NCBI RefSeq assembly: GCF_009617585.1
Contig: NZ_WIXI01000050.1
Coordinates: 372,001 to 436,000, forward strand
Source: Endobacterium cereale
GTDB taxonomy: Bacteria > Pseudomonadota > Alphaproteobacteria > Rhizobiales > Rhizobiaceae
Direction of reading: 5' to 3'
DNA: 64,000 bases
The notes below the pieces were generated by a model. It searched no databases. It was not told the origin of the DNA and saw nothing but the letters and a program-made list of their open reading frames with translations. Shown here one piece after another: positions 15,601-24,590 of the stretch. Position 1 is the first letter of the stretch, and each line of letters opens with the position of its first letter. The position numbers and the translations under genes were made by a program.

Positions 15601-18546
15601 GTGAATGTACAAGTTACCCGAACGAAGACCGAAGCAGTCGAACACCGTGAGCCCGGAACTGGCGAAGCTGCGTTCGAACGCGCGATCGCTGTCGCAAGGG
15701 CTGCCAATAGCCCGCCTCACGGTGACGAACGCAACCCCGATTATCGGATGGCGACCAACAGCGAGGTGTGGCCGGCGGTCGAGAAGATTTCCATCGTAGA
15801 TATGCCCGAAAAAGCCAGAACCGATGAAGATGCGACTGATGCGATCGCTTACCAGGCTGACGGCGACGAAAAGATCACTGTCATCCGCCGTGATGACAAC
15901 CCAAAGTTCTATGAATATATTTCCGGCATTTCCAAAATCCCCGAAAAGGATCTGAAGCTCGCGAAGGAAGCGATCGGTGACGGCGGCAAGGACGACAACC
16001 GCAAGGAGTTCCTACGCGACGACGGTCGCGACAAGATCAAGCTCGGCGACGTCTGGACGGTTTCGAAGATCAGCGATTCCACCATCTACGTGAACATGAA
16101 TGTTGGTGTCGATGGAGCGCATCTGCGTTTTGTTTCCAAGGAACTGACGCCGGAACTATTTGCCAAGCTCGACGCGATGAATTCTGCCGACAAGGATGGC
16201 TACAAGCTTATCAAGGACGAGAACGGCATCAAAGACCAGGATCTTGCCGACGGCGCCTCCATCTATCGGCCGGACGAGGACAACGGCCTAATCCGCGTCG
16301 ACATGAAAAATGGCGACAAGAAATATGTCTCCGCCGATACGACACCGAAGCTCTACGAATTCTTGTCTGGGAAGAGCGACGAATTCTCTGGTCCCGGCCG
16401 TGACAAGGCCGTCGACGAAGCTCGCGAAAAGGCGGGCCTGCCTTCCCCAGAAGAACTCGACATCGCCGCCTTGAAGACCACCGAGAAGGACAAGGACGGA
16501 AAGGAATTAACCGTTACCGAGCTTGCCTGGCAAAATGCCATGAAGACTTGGAAAGAGGGCGTCGAGAAGGGTGACATCAAGGCCGACGACGATCGTGCTA
16601 AGCTTCTGAACGCACTGCAGGCGCAAAGCATCCGTGAGAGCGGGCTCGACATGGCTACTCTCAGCATAAGCATGGGCAACGACATCACAAAGGCCAACGG
16701 CAAGGATTTCGAACAGATCATCGATGGCGACAAGGTGGCGAAGAGCGTCAGCGACCTGCTCGGTTCGGAAGCAGTAGGTAAAGACATTGCAGCAGCGCGC
16801 TCAGAAGCATTGAAGAAGGTCGATGGCGGCGACGCGGTCATCAAGGAACTGACCGACATGGCCTTCGGCGTCGACTATGCCAAATATATCCAAGACCTGA
16901 CCAGGAACGGTCAGAACGAGACCGCCAAGGACGATATCTCGTCCGTCTATAGCGCATTGCTCGTCGCCGATCCCGAGAAGGCCAAGGAATTCGCCCAAAA
17001 CATGCAGCTCGACTCCATGACGATGGAACTCGACGACCTGATGGGCGATCCCGGCAAGATTAGCGAGGAAAATCTCACCCAGGCCGGCGCCGACATCGTC
17101 AAGATGCTGCTCACCGCCGCAAAGAAAGGCGGCCTCGATATCGGCCGTCGATTGGCGGAATCGGAGAAATTCCTCAACGAGGTGCTCGGCAACAAGCAGA
17201 GCGCCAAGGATTTCGCCAAGGCAATGCAGGAGATCGGTGCGATCTATTCGAAAAACGGCGAGATCAAGTCGTCCGACATCGAAAACCTGTTCAAAAACGG
17301 AAAGTACAAGACGATTGCAGAAGGTGCCGGTGGTGAAGGTCTGAAATTCTTTAATGACATGACGAAGGCCGGGGTAATCGGCTCCATCGGCGGCGGCATT
17401 TCACTCGTTTCAGGCGTCTACCAGCTGGCCAGCAAGGGCGGCAAGATCGGGGACACACCGGAGGAACGGCTGTCGGTCGCCAAGGACTTCGTAAGCTTCG
17501 TGGGAGCCGGCAAGCATTTCGGCGATCTCGCCAATCATATCATCGGCGAACACAATCAGGATGTTAAGGAGTATAATGAAAAGCTCGAGAAGGCTAATCC
17601 TCCTCTCGAGAACATCGACGATCTCAAAAGGACTCCGGCCAAGCCGCTGCTCGGCCTCGACAAGACGTTTGACGATCTCTTCAAGGCTCCGTCCGGCAAG
17701 GAGGGCGGCGGCCTGACCATGACGAACGAACTTACCGAAGCATTCCAGACAGAACTGTCCAAGGCCGTCGAGGGGACCGATAAGCCCGAATTCTACGAGA
17801 ACCTCCTAGAAAAGGCCGACATCAAAAATTCCGAGGCACTCGCCAAGGGCCTGATCGATGGCTATGAGATGCGCCCCGACATCAAGGGGATCAACAACTG
17901 GCACCGCGGCGCATCCGCCGCGCTCTTGGTGATGAGCGCCGGCGCCGACACATTTGCAGGCGCGGCCGATGTCGCCATCGGTGCTTTAACAATCAAAAAG
18001 GGTCTCGCGAGCGGCGACGATACGACAGTTGCCAAGGGGGCTCTGCAGGTCGCGGCTGGTGGCTTCGGTACTATCGGCGGCGTCTCATCGCTTCTCGGCC
18101 TGTCAAAGGGGCTAAGCTTAGCCAAGGCGTTTGCCGCGCCGTCTTTCGTCATCTCGGCGGTGCTTTCATTGGCAACTCTCATTCCCGACATCATCAATGA
18201 CATCAAGCGTAGTGAAGAGATCACCGGCTATCGCGACAAGCTGCGCGACATGTTCACCCAAATGGACAAGGATGGATTGCTGACGGAGGACGGTCTCGAC
18301 AAATATCGCTTCCTTGATGCGTATATTCGGAATTACGGCCAGCGCGATGCGCCCGACAACGAAAGTATCCTGACCTATCGCCAGGAAGAGCTGGAGAATT
18401 TCCTGAGCTATATCTCTGAACACCGTGACATCATCGACAGGCAGTTCACTACCGATCTCGGCTTGTTTGTCGATGAGACCGATAAGCATCCAGACTATGA
18501 CGGCGATGGCGACAATCTGGATAGCCAGATGCCTTGGACGAGCTGA
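15601..18546 (+). CDS. Large acidic protein resembling type III HrpK/HrpF-class translocators (tentative)
   Basis: 981 aa from the GTG at 15601, chosen because AGGGGGAAG stands 5-13 bases upstream; an ATG at 15550 is possible but lacks a ribosome site. No signal peptide. Residues about 90-260 hold three degenerate repeats (KITVIRRDDNPKFYEYISG, HLRFVSKELTPELFAKLDAM, KKYVSADTTPKLYEFLSG). The middle is charged and helical. Three Gly/Ala-rich hydrophobic stretches follow: about 591-615 (GVIGSIGGGISLVSGVYQLA), 772-800, and 841-870 (APSFVISAVLSLATLIPDII). A soluble N-terminus with repeats plus C-terminal membrane-active segments is the layout of HrpF/NopX/HrpK translocators, and I think HrpK is the best match. 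No other secretion genes lie in the window. It could instead be a pore-forming toxin or other secreted effector. Confidence 0.55.
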   Translation: MNVQVTRTKTEAVEHREPGTGEAAFERAIAVARAANSPPHGDERNPDYRMATNSEVWPAVEKISIVDMPEKARTDEDATDAIAYQADGDEKITVIRRDDNPKFYEYISGISKIPEKDLKLAKEAIGDGGKDDNRKEFLRDDGRDKIKLGDVWTVSKISDSTIYVNMNVGVDGAHLRFVSKELTPELFAKLDAMNSADKDGYKLIKDENGIKDQDLADGASIYRPDEDNGLIRVDMKNGDKKYVSADTTPKLYEFLSGKSDEFSGPGRDKAVDEAREKAGLPSPEELDIAALKTTEKDKDGKELTVTELAWQNAMKTWKEGVEKGDIKADDDRAKLLNALQAQSIRESGLDMATLSISMGNDITKANGKDFEQIIDGDKVAKSVSDLLGSEAVGKDIAAARSEALKKVDGGDAVIKELTDMAFGVDYAKYIQDLTRNGQNETAKDDISSVYSALLVADPEKAKEFAQNMQLDSMTMELDDLMGDPGKISEENLTQAGADIVKMLLTAAKKGGLDIGRRLAESEKFLNEVLGNKQSAKDFAKAMQEIGAIYSKNGEIKSSDIENLFKNGKYKTIAEGAGGEGLKFFNDMTKAGVIGSIGGGISLVSGVYQLASKGGKIGDTPEERLSVAKDFVSFVGAGKHFGDLANHIIGEHNQDVKEYNEKLEKANPPLENIDDLKRTPAKPLLGLDKTFDDLFKAPSGKEGGGLTMTNELTEAFQTELSKAVEGTDKPEFYENLLEKADIKNSEALAKGLIDGYEMRPDIKGINNWHRGASAALLVMSAGADTFAGAADVAIGALTIKKGLASGDDTTVAKGALQVAAGGFGTIGGVSSLLGLSKGLSLAKAFAAPSFVISAVLSLATLIPDIINDIKRSEEITGYRDKLRDMFTQMDKDGLLTEDGLDKYRFLDAYIRNYGQRDAPDNESILTYRQEELENFLSYISEHRDIIDRQFTTDLGLFVDETDKHPDYDGDGDNLDSQMPWTS

Positions 18547-19015
18547 GCTATCGCTGTAGATCGTGGTAGGCAACATGAATATCGAAGACCGGCATGTATG
18601 CCCGTCTCGTCATTTTGGCGTCTTTTTGTTGGATTCCAGCAGAATTCGATCCACCTTTCGGTTCGAATTTGACGGCTAAATCCAACGAAGTGAATTGTCT
18701 GCCATCAGATAATCGCATTCTTGGTGGGTCACGGGGGGTTGGAAAAGTGGCCAATTTTTCCAACAATCAAAAACCCACTCCTCATCGCTAAGGTCTTGAT
18801 GGCACGCGATATCTCCTTTCACGGAGATTGAATCTCGACGACACACCCTGCGGATATGCGAGACACCCGCTACAAATGACATGCGGCTATCCGCATCAGC
18901 AATGCTTGCGAAATGTAGCATTTTTAGATTGTCCCCACCGAAAGCAGGTGAGCTCCCGTTTTTCTGACCGGTTGCTGAGCATGCAACCATCAAATGTGAA
19001 TAGAAAGGTGATAGG
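18547..19015. other. AT-richer intergenic stretch, no recognised gene
   Basis: About 470 bases of lower GC than the surroundings. A minus-strand open frame at 18676-18993 contains DLSDEEW, which recalls IS5-type transposase N-termini, but the rest does not follow that family, so no call is made. The right end should carry the promoter of the SfnB-like gene. Confidence 0.4.
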
Positions 19016-20275
19016 ATGAGCTATGCAACGCAGAAAGCTTCTGACGCATCAATAGCGGCGCGGACTTTTGACTGGATTCCTTCCCTTCCGACAGAGCATG
19101 CCCACATCATAGGCTGCGACGAGGAAGCAATTGCAATTGCCGAAGATTTACGCCTGAGCTTCCTTGCCGACGCGAGTCTGCGAGACAAATTTAGAAAATT
19201 GCCGTTCGAGGAGGTAGAAGCGTTTTCGCAAAGTGGCCTCTGGGGTATAACGATCCCCAAGAACTATGGCGGCGCAGGGGTTTCGCAAACCACAGTAGCT
19301 AAGGTTTTCACACTTCTTGCTTCAGCTGACCCCTCTCTTGCGCAAATGCCGCAAAGTCATTTTGAAATCCTCGACGTCATTCGACTGACCGGCAGCGAAG
19401 AGCAGAAATTAGACCTATTTGGTAAAGTGCTATCTGGCCAGAGAATGGGTAACGCGTTTTCAGAATTCGGTGGCAAAACCGTCGAAGACATGCAGACGCG
19501 AGCAGTCCTTGATGGAGATGATTATCTCGTCTCGGGACAGAAATTTTACTCCACATGCGCTCTTTTTGCTCATCTTATCCCGATCGTGGCGCTGAATGAA
19601 GATGGTCGCGTCGTGGTTGCTGTGGCCGATCGGACATCGAACGGCCTGACAGTTGTCGATGACTGGTCGGGCTTCGGTCAGCGCACGACCGCAAGTGGAA
19701 CTGTAATTCTAGACAGAGTGCGCGTTGGATCTAACAGGGTACTGCCTGCACACATCGTTTACGAAAATCCGAGTGCAGTGGGCCCGCAAAGCCAAATCAT
19801 CCACGCTGCGATTGATCTGGGTATCGCCAAGAATGCCATCGATGTCACAATCGGTTTGATCAAGACATATGCCCGTCCTTGGATCGACAGCGGACAGGAA
19901 CATGCCAGTGACGATCCATATACAATTGCAGCCATTGGCGACCTCAAGATCAAATACAACGCTGCCGAAGCGATGATTGAACGGAGTGGACGTCAACTCG
20001 ACGCCACGATCGCCGACGCTAATGAGGTCGCAATCGGTTTGGCAAAAATCGCAATTGCCGAGGCCAAGGTTTTATCTACGGAGCTAGCTCTTTTGGCATC
20101 GAACAAGCTGTTCGAACTTGTAGGCGCCCGATCAACTTTAGAAGAGTTGAATTTAGATCGCCTTTGGCGCGATGCACGCACACACACGCTCCATGATCCA
20201 GTTCGTTGGAAATTTCACACGATTGGACAATATTATTTGAACAGAATAGAGCCTCCAATGCACTCTTGGATTTAA
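19016..20275 (+). CDS. Acyl-CoA dehydrogenase-fold flavin enzyme, SfnB-like
   Basis: 419 aa of the acyl-CoA dehydrogenase/DszC superfamily. Segments GLWGITIPKNYGGAGVS (N-terminal helical domain), GNAFSEFGGKTVEDM and YLVSGQKFYSTCALFAH (middle beta domain), WSGFGQRTTASGTVILDRVRV, and a C-terminal helical bundle with LAKIAIAEAKVLSTELALLASNKLFELVG. This pattern fits the SfnB/dibenzothiophene-monooxygenase branch, which uses reduced flavin and oxygen on organosulfur compounds and serves sulfur acquisition. Ribosome site AAAGGTGATAGG just before the ATG. Codon use is clearly less GC-biased than in core genes, suggesting transfer. No sulfonate transporter or flavin reductase is beside it. Confidence 0.8.
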   Translation: MSYATQKASDASIAARTFDWIPSLPTEHAHIIGCDEEAIAIAEDLRLSFLADASLRDKFRKLPFEEVEAFSQSGLWGITIPKNYGGAGVSQTTVAKVFTLLASADPSLAQMPQSHFEILDVIRLTGSEEQKLDLFGKVLSGQRMGNAFSEFGGKTVEDMQTRAVLDGDDYLVSGQKFYSTCALFAHLIPIVALNEDGRVVVAVADRTSNGLTVVDDWSGFGQRTTASGTVILDRVRVGSNRVLPAHIVYENPSAVGPQSQIIHAAIDLGIAKNAIDVTIGLIKTYARPWIDSGQEHASDDPYTIAAIGDLKIKYNAAEAMIERSGRQLDATIADANEVAIGLAKIAIAEAKVLSTELALLASNKLFELVGARSTLEELNLDRLWRDARTHTLHDPVRWKFHTIGQYYLNRIEPPMHSWI

Positions 20276-20429
20276 TGGGCAACTAACCCGACTTCGCCAA
20301 ATAGAGTCCGCTAACTCTCTGACTTGATATAGGCGCAACGGGGCAAATTTTGGTTTTGATGTAGCCCATAAACTATGTATGGCCCATCCGAACTCTGCGC
20401 CCGAAGTGGCATTGACCGGTGCCTGTCAG

Positions 20430-20560
20430 GGAATTCCACGTCGAATTACCCTTGAAAACCGGACAGGATCAGGTTTCTGTTTGACGGTTTAAGAGCTCAC
20501 GAGGCGAGCGATACCCAAATGCCTTATGCGGGGTGACGGGTATTTTAGTGTTCGAACCAT
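20430..20560 (-). pseudogene. C-terminal remnant of an IS3/IS481-type transposase
   Basis: On the minus strand the peptide TPHKAFGYRSPRELLNRQ (ending at the stop near 20469) matches the final part of rve-type transposases, where a PH-x-A-L-GY-x-SP-x-E sequence ends the integrase core. Nothing upstream in this frame continues the DDE domain. The flank has CCTGTC and GACAGG sequences about 45 bases apart (20424-20466) that may be remnants of element ends. The rest of the 20276-20673 gap holds nothing I recognise. Confidence 0.5.
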
Positions 20561-20673
20561 GAGGGCAGTTGCGCAATGACGGATGCCAAACTTGCCACCA
20601 GCAGCGTTCCGGTGCCCGTCCGACCGCGAGGAAACCGCCACATGTACCGGCGCTCCAGCATCGGCTGACTGCC

Positions 20674-21756
20674 TTAGTGTCCGCTCCCACGAAAATCCTG
20701 CAGTTCATGCTCCAGCACCCTATTGCGGATCAGGTTAGATGCCGCATCGGCGATCGTCATCATCGCCTCACGTTCTACTTCCCTAAGATGACGAGGGACC
20801 ACGTCGATGACGCATATCGAACCTAGGATGAAGCCAAGCGGGTCTCTAACCGGTGCGCCGGCGTAAAAGCGAAAGCCGTACGGAGCTGAGAGCGTCGGAT
20901 TTTCTGCCAGATTGTCTAGTCTTGTAAGATCTTCAAGCACGGTCAACTCGTTGGCAACGAGCGTCTCATTGCAAAATGCCCATTCCCGCGGCGTTGCATC
21001 GCCCGCAAATCCGACACGAGACTTGAACCACTGCTCGTTCTCGGTGATCAATGTGAACATAGCGATAGGTGCACAAGTAGAATGCGCCGCCAAGCGGACG
21101 AGGCGATCAAATCCGAGATCAGGAGCTGATCCAATCAGGCCAGACTGCGCCACGGCCTCCAACCGTGCATGTTCATTCCACGGTGTGCGAAAAGCGGCAG
21201 GCTCTTTTTTCCCGCCCCTTTTCGACAACAAGTAGTCGACGATCATCTCAGCGGTCGACAAGACATCGGGCAGCATTTTGGTGCGGATCAGGTTGGTACC
21301 CGCTGCCACCGGATCAGCGGCGCTTCTGACAGCCGAAGTTATGATCGTCGTTTTGCTAAGCCGAGCATCCCTTTCGAGGGATGATACCAATTTCCTGCGA
21401 TCGTCTTGATCTGCATTTTCGACAATGATGAGCATGGGCGGAATGGCCGTGAGCCAAGCTCGGGCAGTGTCGGTAGTATCTGCGACATCAACCAGCAAGC
21501 CAAGAGCGGGAAGCCCGACAAGACGCCATTGCTCTCCTCGCCCTTCGCCAGCGAGAATGATTGCGTGCGCTCGCACCAGCGGATCCGAGTGGTCCGGGGT
21601 CTCCACGAGATCAAGCACAGCCTGACGAGGAATGCGTCTATGTCCACCGGGCGTCTTCCATGATGGAAGCTGGCCACTTTCCACCCATAGCTGCGCAGTT
21701 CGGGTGGAAACGCCCAATAGCTCCGCAGCCTTCGCCGTTGTTAAAACATCTTTCAC
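20674..21756 (-). CDS. HTH (MerR/excisionase-like) and GAF-domain regulator
   Basis: 360 aa. The N-terminus has an excisionase/MerR-like helix-turn-helix (LTTAKAAELLGVSTRTAQLWVESGQLPSWKTPGGHRRI, about residues 4-40), a central domain of roughly 150 residues resembling a receiver-like alpha/beta unit without clear phospho-site, and a C-terminal GAF domain (about 220-350, with AHSTCAPIAMFTLITENEQWFKSRVGF and FYAGAPVRDPLGFILGSICVID). The start was taken as GTG at 21756 because GTGGA stands 7 bases upstream; the frame extends to 21849, but that extension is a hydrophobic stretch lacking a ribosome site. It lies downstream of, and on the same strand as, a FAD monooxygenase, and may sense that enzyme's substrate. 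Confidence 0.75.
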   Translation of the reverse strand: MKDVLTTAKAAELLGVSTRTAQLWVESGQLPSWKTPGGHRRIPRQAVLDLVETPDHSDPLVRAHAIILAGEGRGEQWRLVGLPALGLLVDVADTTDTARAWLTAIPPMLIIVENADQDDRRKLVSSLERDARLSKTTIITSAVRSAADPVAAGTNLIRTKMLPDVLSTAEMIVDYLLSKRGGKKEPAAFRTPWNEHARLEAVAQSGLIGSAPDLGFDRLVRLAAHSTCAPIAMFTLITENEQWFKSRVGFAGDATPREWAFCNETLVANELTVLEDLTRLDNLAENPTLSAPYGFRFYAGAPVRDPLGFILGSICVIDVVPRHLREVEREAMMTIADAASNLIRNRVLEHELQDFRGSGH

Positions 21757-21854
21757 TACATCGTCCACTTCTTGCAGGCACAATATAGGAAAAAATGCTA
21801 GATTTGCAAGAAAAGGCAATTGCAGAACAAACCAATTCGTTCGTCTCAAGTGAA

Positions 21855-22964
21855 TTAGATTGGCTCCTGGAGCAGTCGGTAGGCACGATTATAGAGAGAT
21901 GTCCCTGCAAAGCGAAGCAGGGCATTTCTCACCGGTTGTGGCAAACGGCGCATCTTGTCACGAACGATACCTTGGCGATGCACCCAGTCGACACGCTGCT
22001 CGCGTCGGGCCTCGTAGCGCCCCAGCGCCGTGACGACATCCTTCGTCCGTGCCAATTCATCTGCAAGCACGATGGCGTCTTCTAAAGCCATGCCTGCTCC
22101 TTGCGCCATGCTGGGTGGAGAGGCATGTGCCGCATCCCCAATGAGCACGACGCGATTTCGATGCGATGTCGTCATGCGTAGGCGTACCAACTCACCAAAA
22201 TGCACATCGGCATCAATGGAATGTCTCAGGGCGGACGACAACGGCCCAGCCATATCCGCGAAAAGCGGCTCCAACTTCGTCGATGAGGAGTAATATTCGA
22301 CATTCTTCTTAGGCACGGACAAATCGGCATAGACGTAAAGTTCGGACGATGAGACTGGCTTGCCCAACAAGCTCCTGTTGGCCGCCAACATGACTGTCCA
22401 ATCTTCAATCCCACACACATTCGGCAAGAGAAAGCGCCAACATACGTTGCCGACGTAGACAGGCGAAGGCGCCTGAGGAAAGGCGATGTCTCGGATTGTC
22501 GAGTTAACGCCGTCCGCACCGATTACGAGATCATACTCAGCAACCTCACCATCCTCAAAGAAGACCTGGCAGCCCCCGTAATCGTTTTCGGCATTCACGA
22601 TTTGCCGATATTGCACAACATCATTGGCCATCGAGCCTTTCAGCAGACCCCAGAGTGTGGAGCGTTTGGTTGATCGGCATGGCGCGACATCGCGCCAGAG
22701 GTCATCTGTATCAACAGTGTTAAGCAAACGGCCGTTCTCGTCGCAAAATCGCTGGCAGGTGACGGGATGCGAATCCGCCAATAAAGCATCAAGCAGCCCA
22801 AGCTGTCCTATGGCTCTTACCGCATTGCCCGGGAGAAACAGTCCTGCCCCGCCCGCGCCAGCAAACGCATTCCGCTCGATCAGCGAAGGATTGAAGCCGC
22901 GCAGCGATAATGCGCGGTGCGCTGCCAGACCTGCGATGCCGGCACCCACGATAAGTATCCGCAT
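21855..22964 (-). CDS. FAD-dependent monooxygenase (aromatic hydroxylase family)
   Basis: 369 aa. FAD/Rossmann motif ILIVGAGIAGLAAHRAL at the N-terminus, the DG motif YDLVIGADGVNSTIRD about residues 145-160, and the second FAD motif VVLIGDAAHASPPSMAQGAGMALEDA about 275-300. These three are diagnostic of group A flavoprotein monooxygenases (p-hydroxybenzoate or salicylate hydroxylase and kynurenine-3-monooxygenase relatives). No membrane segment. Substrate is not evident; the HTH-GAF regulator directly downstream is its only likely partner. Confidence 0.85.
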   Translation of the reverse strand: MRILIVGAGIAGLAAHRALSLRGFNPSLIERNAFAGAGGAGLFLPGNAVRAIGQLGLLDALLADSHPVTCQRFCDENGRLLNTVDTDDLWRDVAPCRSTKRSTLWGLLKGSMANDVVQYRQIVNAENDYGGCQVFFEDGEVAEYDLVIGADGVNSTIRDIAFPQAPSPVYVGNVCWRFLLPNVCGIEDWTVMLAANRSLLGKPVSSSELYVYADLSVPKKNVEYYSSSTKLEPLFADMAGPLSSALRHSIDADVHFGELVRLRMTTSHRNRVVLIGDAAHASPPSMAQGAGMALEDAIVLADELARTKDVVTALGRYEARREQRVDWVHRQGIVRDKMRRLPQPVRNALLRFAGTSLYNRAYRLLQEPI

Positions 22965-23128
22965 CCTGTTTTGCTTTCTGTTGGATATTGTTGATGAAGC
23001 GGGTAAATCCGGGGCCCTTACAATGACGCTGAAACAGCGCCGACCTCGCGCCGGCGTAGTGGATCAAGCAGGAGACGCGCGTTCTGTATGCTCCGATCTT
23101 TCCACTTGGCCTGACGGAAGCTGCTTGT

Positions 23129-23162
23129 CGTCATCAGAACAGCTGCTGCTGTCCTGATGACG
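23129..23162 (-). terminator. Hairpin downstream of the alpha/beta hydrolase gene
   Basis: CGTCATCAG and CTGATGACG arms, extended inward by ACAGC/GCTGT after one mismatch, lie 13 bases past the hydrolase stop on the minus strand. No T-tract follows, so termination by this stem alone is uncertain. The rest of 22965-23174 shows no gene. Confidence 0.35.
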
Positions 23163-23174
23163 AAAATGCATTGG

Positions 23175-23960
23175 TCACTGCTTATCCGCTGAGACCGCTT
23201 TTGCGGCCTGATCGATAGTGTCCGCGATGACGTTTGGCTGGGTCATGAACAGAGCGTGGCTTGCCGAGACCTTGGTGATCTTTGCCTTTATGCGTTCAGC
23301 CATGTGGATGAGCATGGCCTGATCGAATGCCTTGTCTTCGGTGGCGATGACGGCAAAGCTCGGCTTGGTGCGCCAGGCCGCATGCTCGAGCTTCGTGCCG
23401 AAAGCAGACATGTTGATCGGCACCTGCGCATCTCTCATGAAGGCGGCGTCTGCGTCGCTGACATCATGGGCGAAACCCGCCTTGAACTTTTGCGGGCTGA
23501 CATAGCCAAAACCATCCTTGGTGGTTTCGATGACGAATTCCGCTGCAGGCGCAAATCCTTCATATTGCTGAGCCGTCGTTTCGCCGGCATCAGGCGAGAG
23601 AGCGGAGACATAAACGAGGCCCGCAACCTTTGCATCGATGCCGGCTTCCGTGATGACCGTGCCACCCCATGAATGCCCGACCAGAATGGCCGGACCATCC
23701 TGACGCTCAAGCGCCCGTTTGGTGGCGGCGACGTCATCCTCGAGAGATGTCAGCGGGTTCTGGACGATGGTAACGCGATAGCCGCGCTGGGTGAGGTTGT
23801 CGTAGACGCCCTTCCAGCCGGAGCCGTCAGCGAATGCGCCATGGACGAGCACGACGTTCTTGACTGACTGATCAGCGGCGATGGTATCGGCGGCATTCGG
23901 CGACGTGGCTGCGGACAATGCAGCGGCGATTGCGGCAATGGTGGCGGTTGTTTTGGTCAT
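23175..23960 (-). CDS. Exported alpha/beta hydrolase
   Basis: 261 aa with an N-terminal signal peptide (MTKTTATIAAIAAALSAATS, cleavage probably near residue 23). Alpha/beta-hydrolase fold: oxyanion region NVVLVHGAFADGSGW, nucleophile elbow GHSWGGT (Ser at about 95), and the catalytic histidine in SASHALFMTQP near residue 237. It belongs to the group of small hydrolases annotated as esterases or salicylate-esterase/methylesterase-like. Ribosome site AAAGGGAG. Divergent from a MarR/OhrR-type regulator, with two matching operator-like palindromes between them, so it is probably under that regulator's control. Confidence 0.82.
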   Translation of the reverse strand: MTKTTATIAAIAAALSAATSPNAADTIAADQSVKNVVLVHGAFADGSGWKGVYDNLTQRGYRVTIVQNPLTSLEDDVAATKRALERQDGPAILVGHSWGGTVITEAGIDAKVAGLVYVSALSPDAGETTAQQYEGFAPAAEFVIETTKDGFGYVSPQKFKAGFAHDVSDADAAFMRDAQVPINMSAFGTKLEHAAWRTKPSFAVIATEDKAFDQAMLIHMAERIKAKITKVSASHALFMTQPNVIADTIDQAAKAVSADKQ

Positions 23961-23980
23961 GGCTTTCTCCCTTTAAAATA

Positions 23981-24055
23981 CGATAACTGTTATCGCGATA
24001 TACATACAACTGACACAACCCCTAAAGCGCGTCAAGATAATTCTTATCGTGATAT
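23981..24055. promoter_or_regulatory. Two operator-like palindromes between hydrolase and MarR genes
   Basis: Copy 1 (23982-24001) is GATAACTGTTATCGCGATAT; copy 2 (24036-24055) is GATAATTCTTATCGTGATAT. They agree at 17 of 20 positions and are each palindromic at the GATAA...TTATC core; copy 1 extends to a perfect 15-bp palindrome CGATAAC-T-GTTATCG. Their starts are 54 bases apart, about five helical turns, so two dimers could bind the same DNA face. One copy lies close to each divergent start, which is the layout expected for MarR/OhrR repression of both genes. Confidence 0.7.
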
Positions 24056-24103
24056 TGTTTTGTGGGACAGACCGGTTATATGAGGCAGGACAGGAGTTAC
24101 GAA

Positions 24104-24571
24104 ATGACAAAACGCCATAACGATCCGCCACCCCTAGAAGACCAGCTGTGTTACGCGATCTACACCGCAGGCATAGCCATCCAGCGCGCCTACAAGCCGT
24201 TGCTTGACGAATTAGGCCTGACCTATCCCCAGTATCTTGTACTCAACGTATTGTGGAGCAAGGACGAGCAAACCGTAGGCGCCATCGCCAATGCGCTTGC
24301 CCTGGAATCCAGCACCTTGACGCCGCTTCTGAAGCGACTCGAGAATGCCGGCTTGCTGGCCAGAAATAGAAACCTGAACAACGAGCGACAGGTGTTGATC
24401 GCATTGACCGAGGAAGGTCGGGCTTTGCAACACAAGGCAGGATGCCTTGGCGACACACTGCTCAAGTCGTCCACGCAGACACCACAGGAACTGGCGGCTC
24501 TCAACCAGGACGTCCGACACCTTCGCAACGCGATCTATTCCCAGATCGGCGGATGGGACGCACCCGCCTGA
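24104..24571 (+). CDS. MarR-family regulator, OhrR-like
   Basis: 155 aa. The N-terminus LEDQLCYAIYTAGIAIQRAYKPLLDELGLTYPQYLVLNVLW matches OhrR, including the reactive cysteine position in QLCYAIY that senses organic hydroperoxides. The winged helix follows (TVGAIANALALESSTLTPLLKRLENAGLLAR, wing NERQVLIALT). Start ATG 24104 has AGGAG 7 bases before it; an upstream ATG at 24062-family position lacks a ribosome site and adds sequence foreign to the family. No ohr gene is adjacent; its likely target is the divergent hydrolase and itself. Confidence 0.85.
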   Translation: MTKRHNDPPPLEDQLCYAIYTAGIAIQRAYKPLLDELGLTYPQYLVLNVLWSKDEQTVGAIANALALESSTLTPLLKRLENAGLLARNRNLNNERQVLIALTEEGRALQHKAGCLGDTLLKSSTQTPQELAALNQDVRHLRNAIYSQIGGWDAPA

Positions 24572-24590
24572 TCAAAGATATGGCCAGATA

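Noticed and set aside
18676..18993. Possible IS5-type transposase start (DLSDEEW)
   Set aside because: Only seven residues fit; the following sequence does not continue the family and no element ends were seen.
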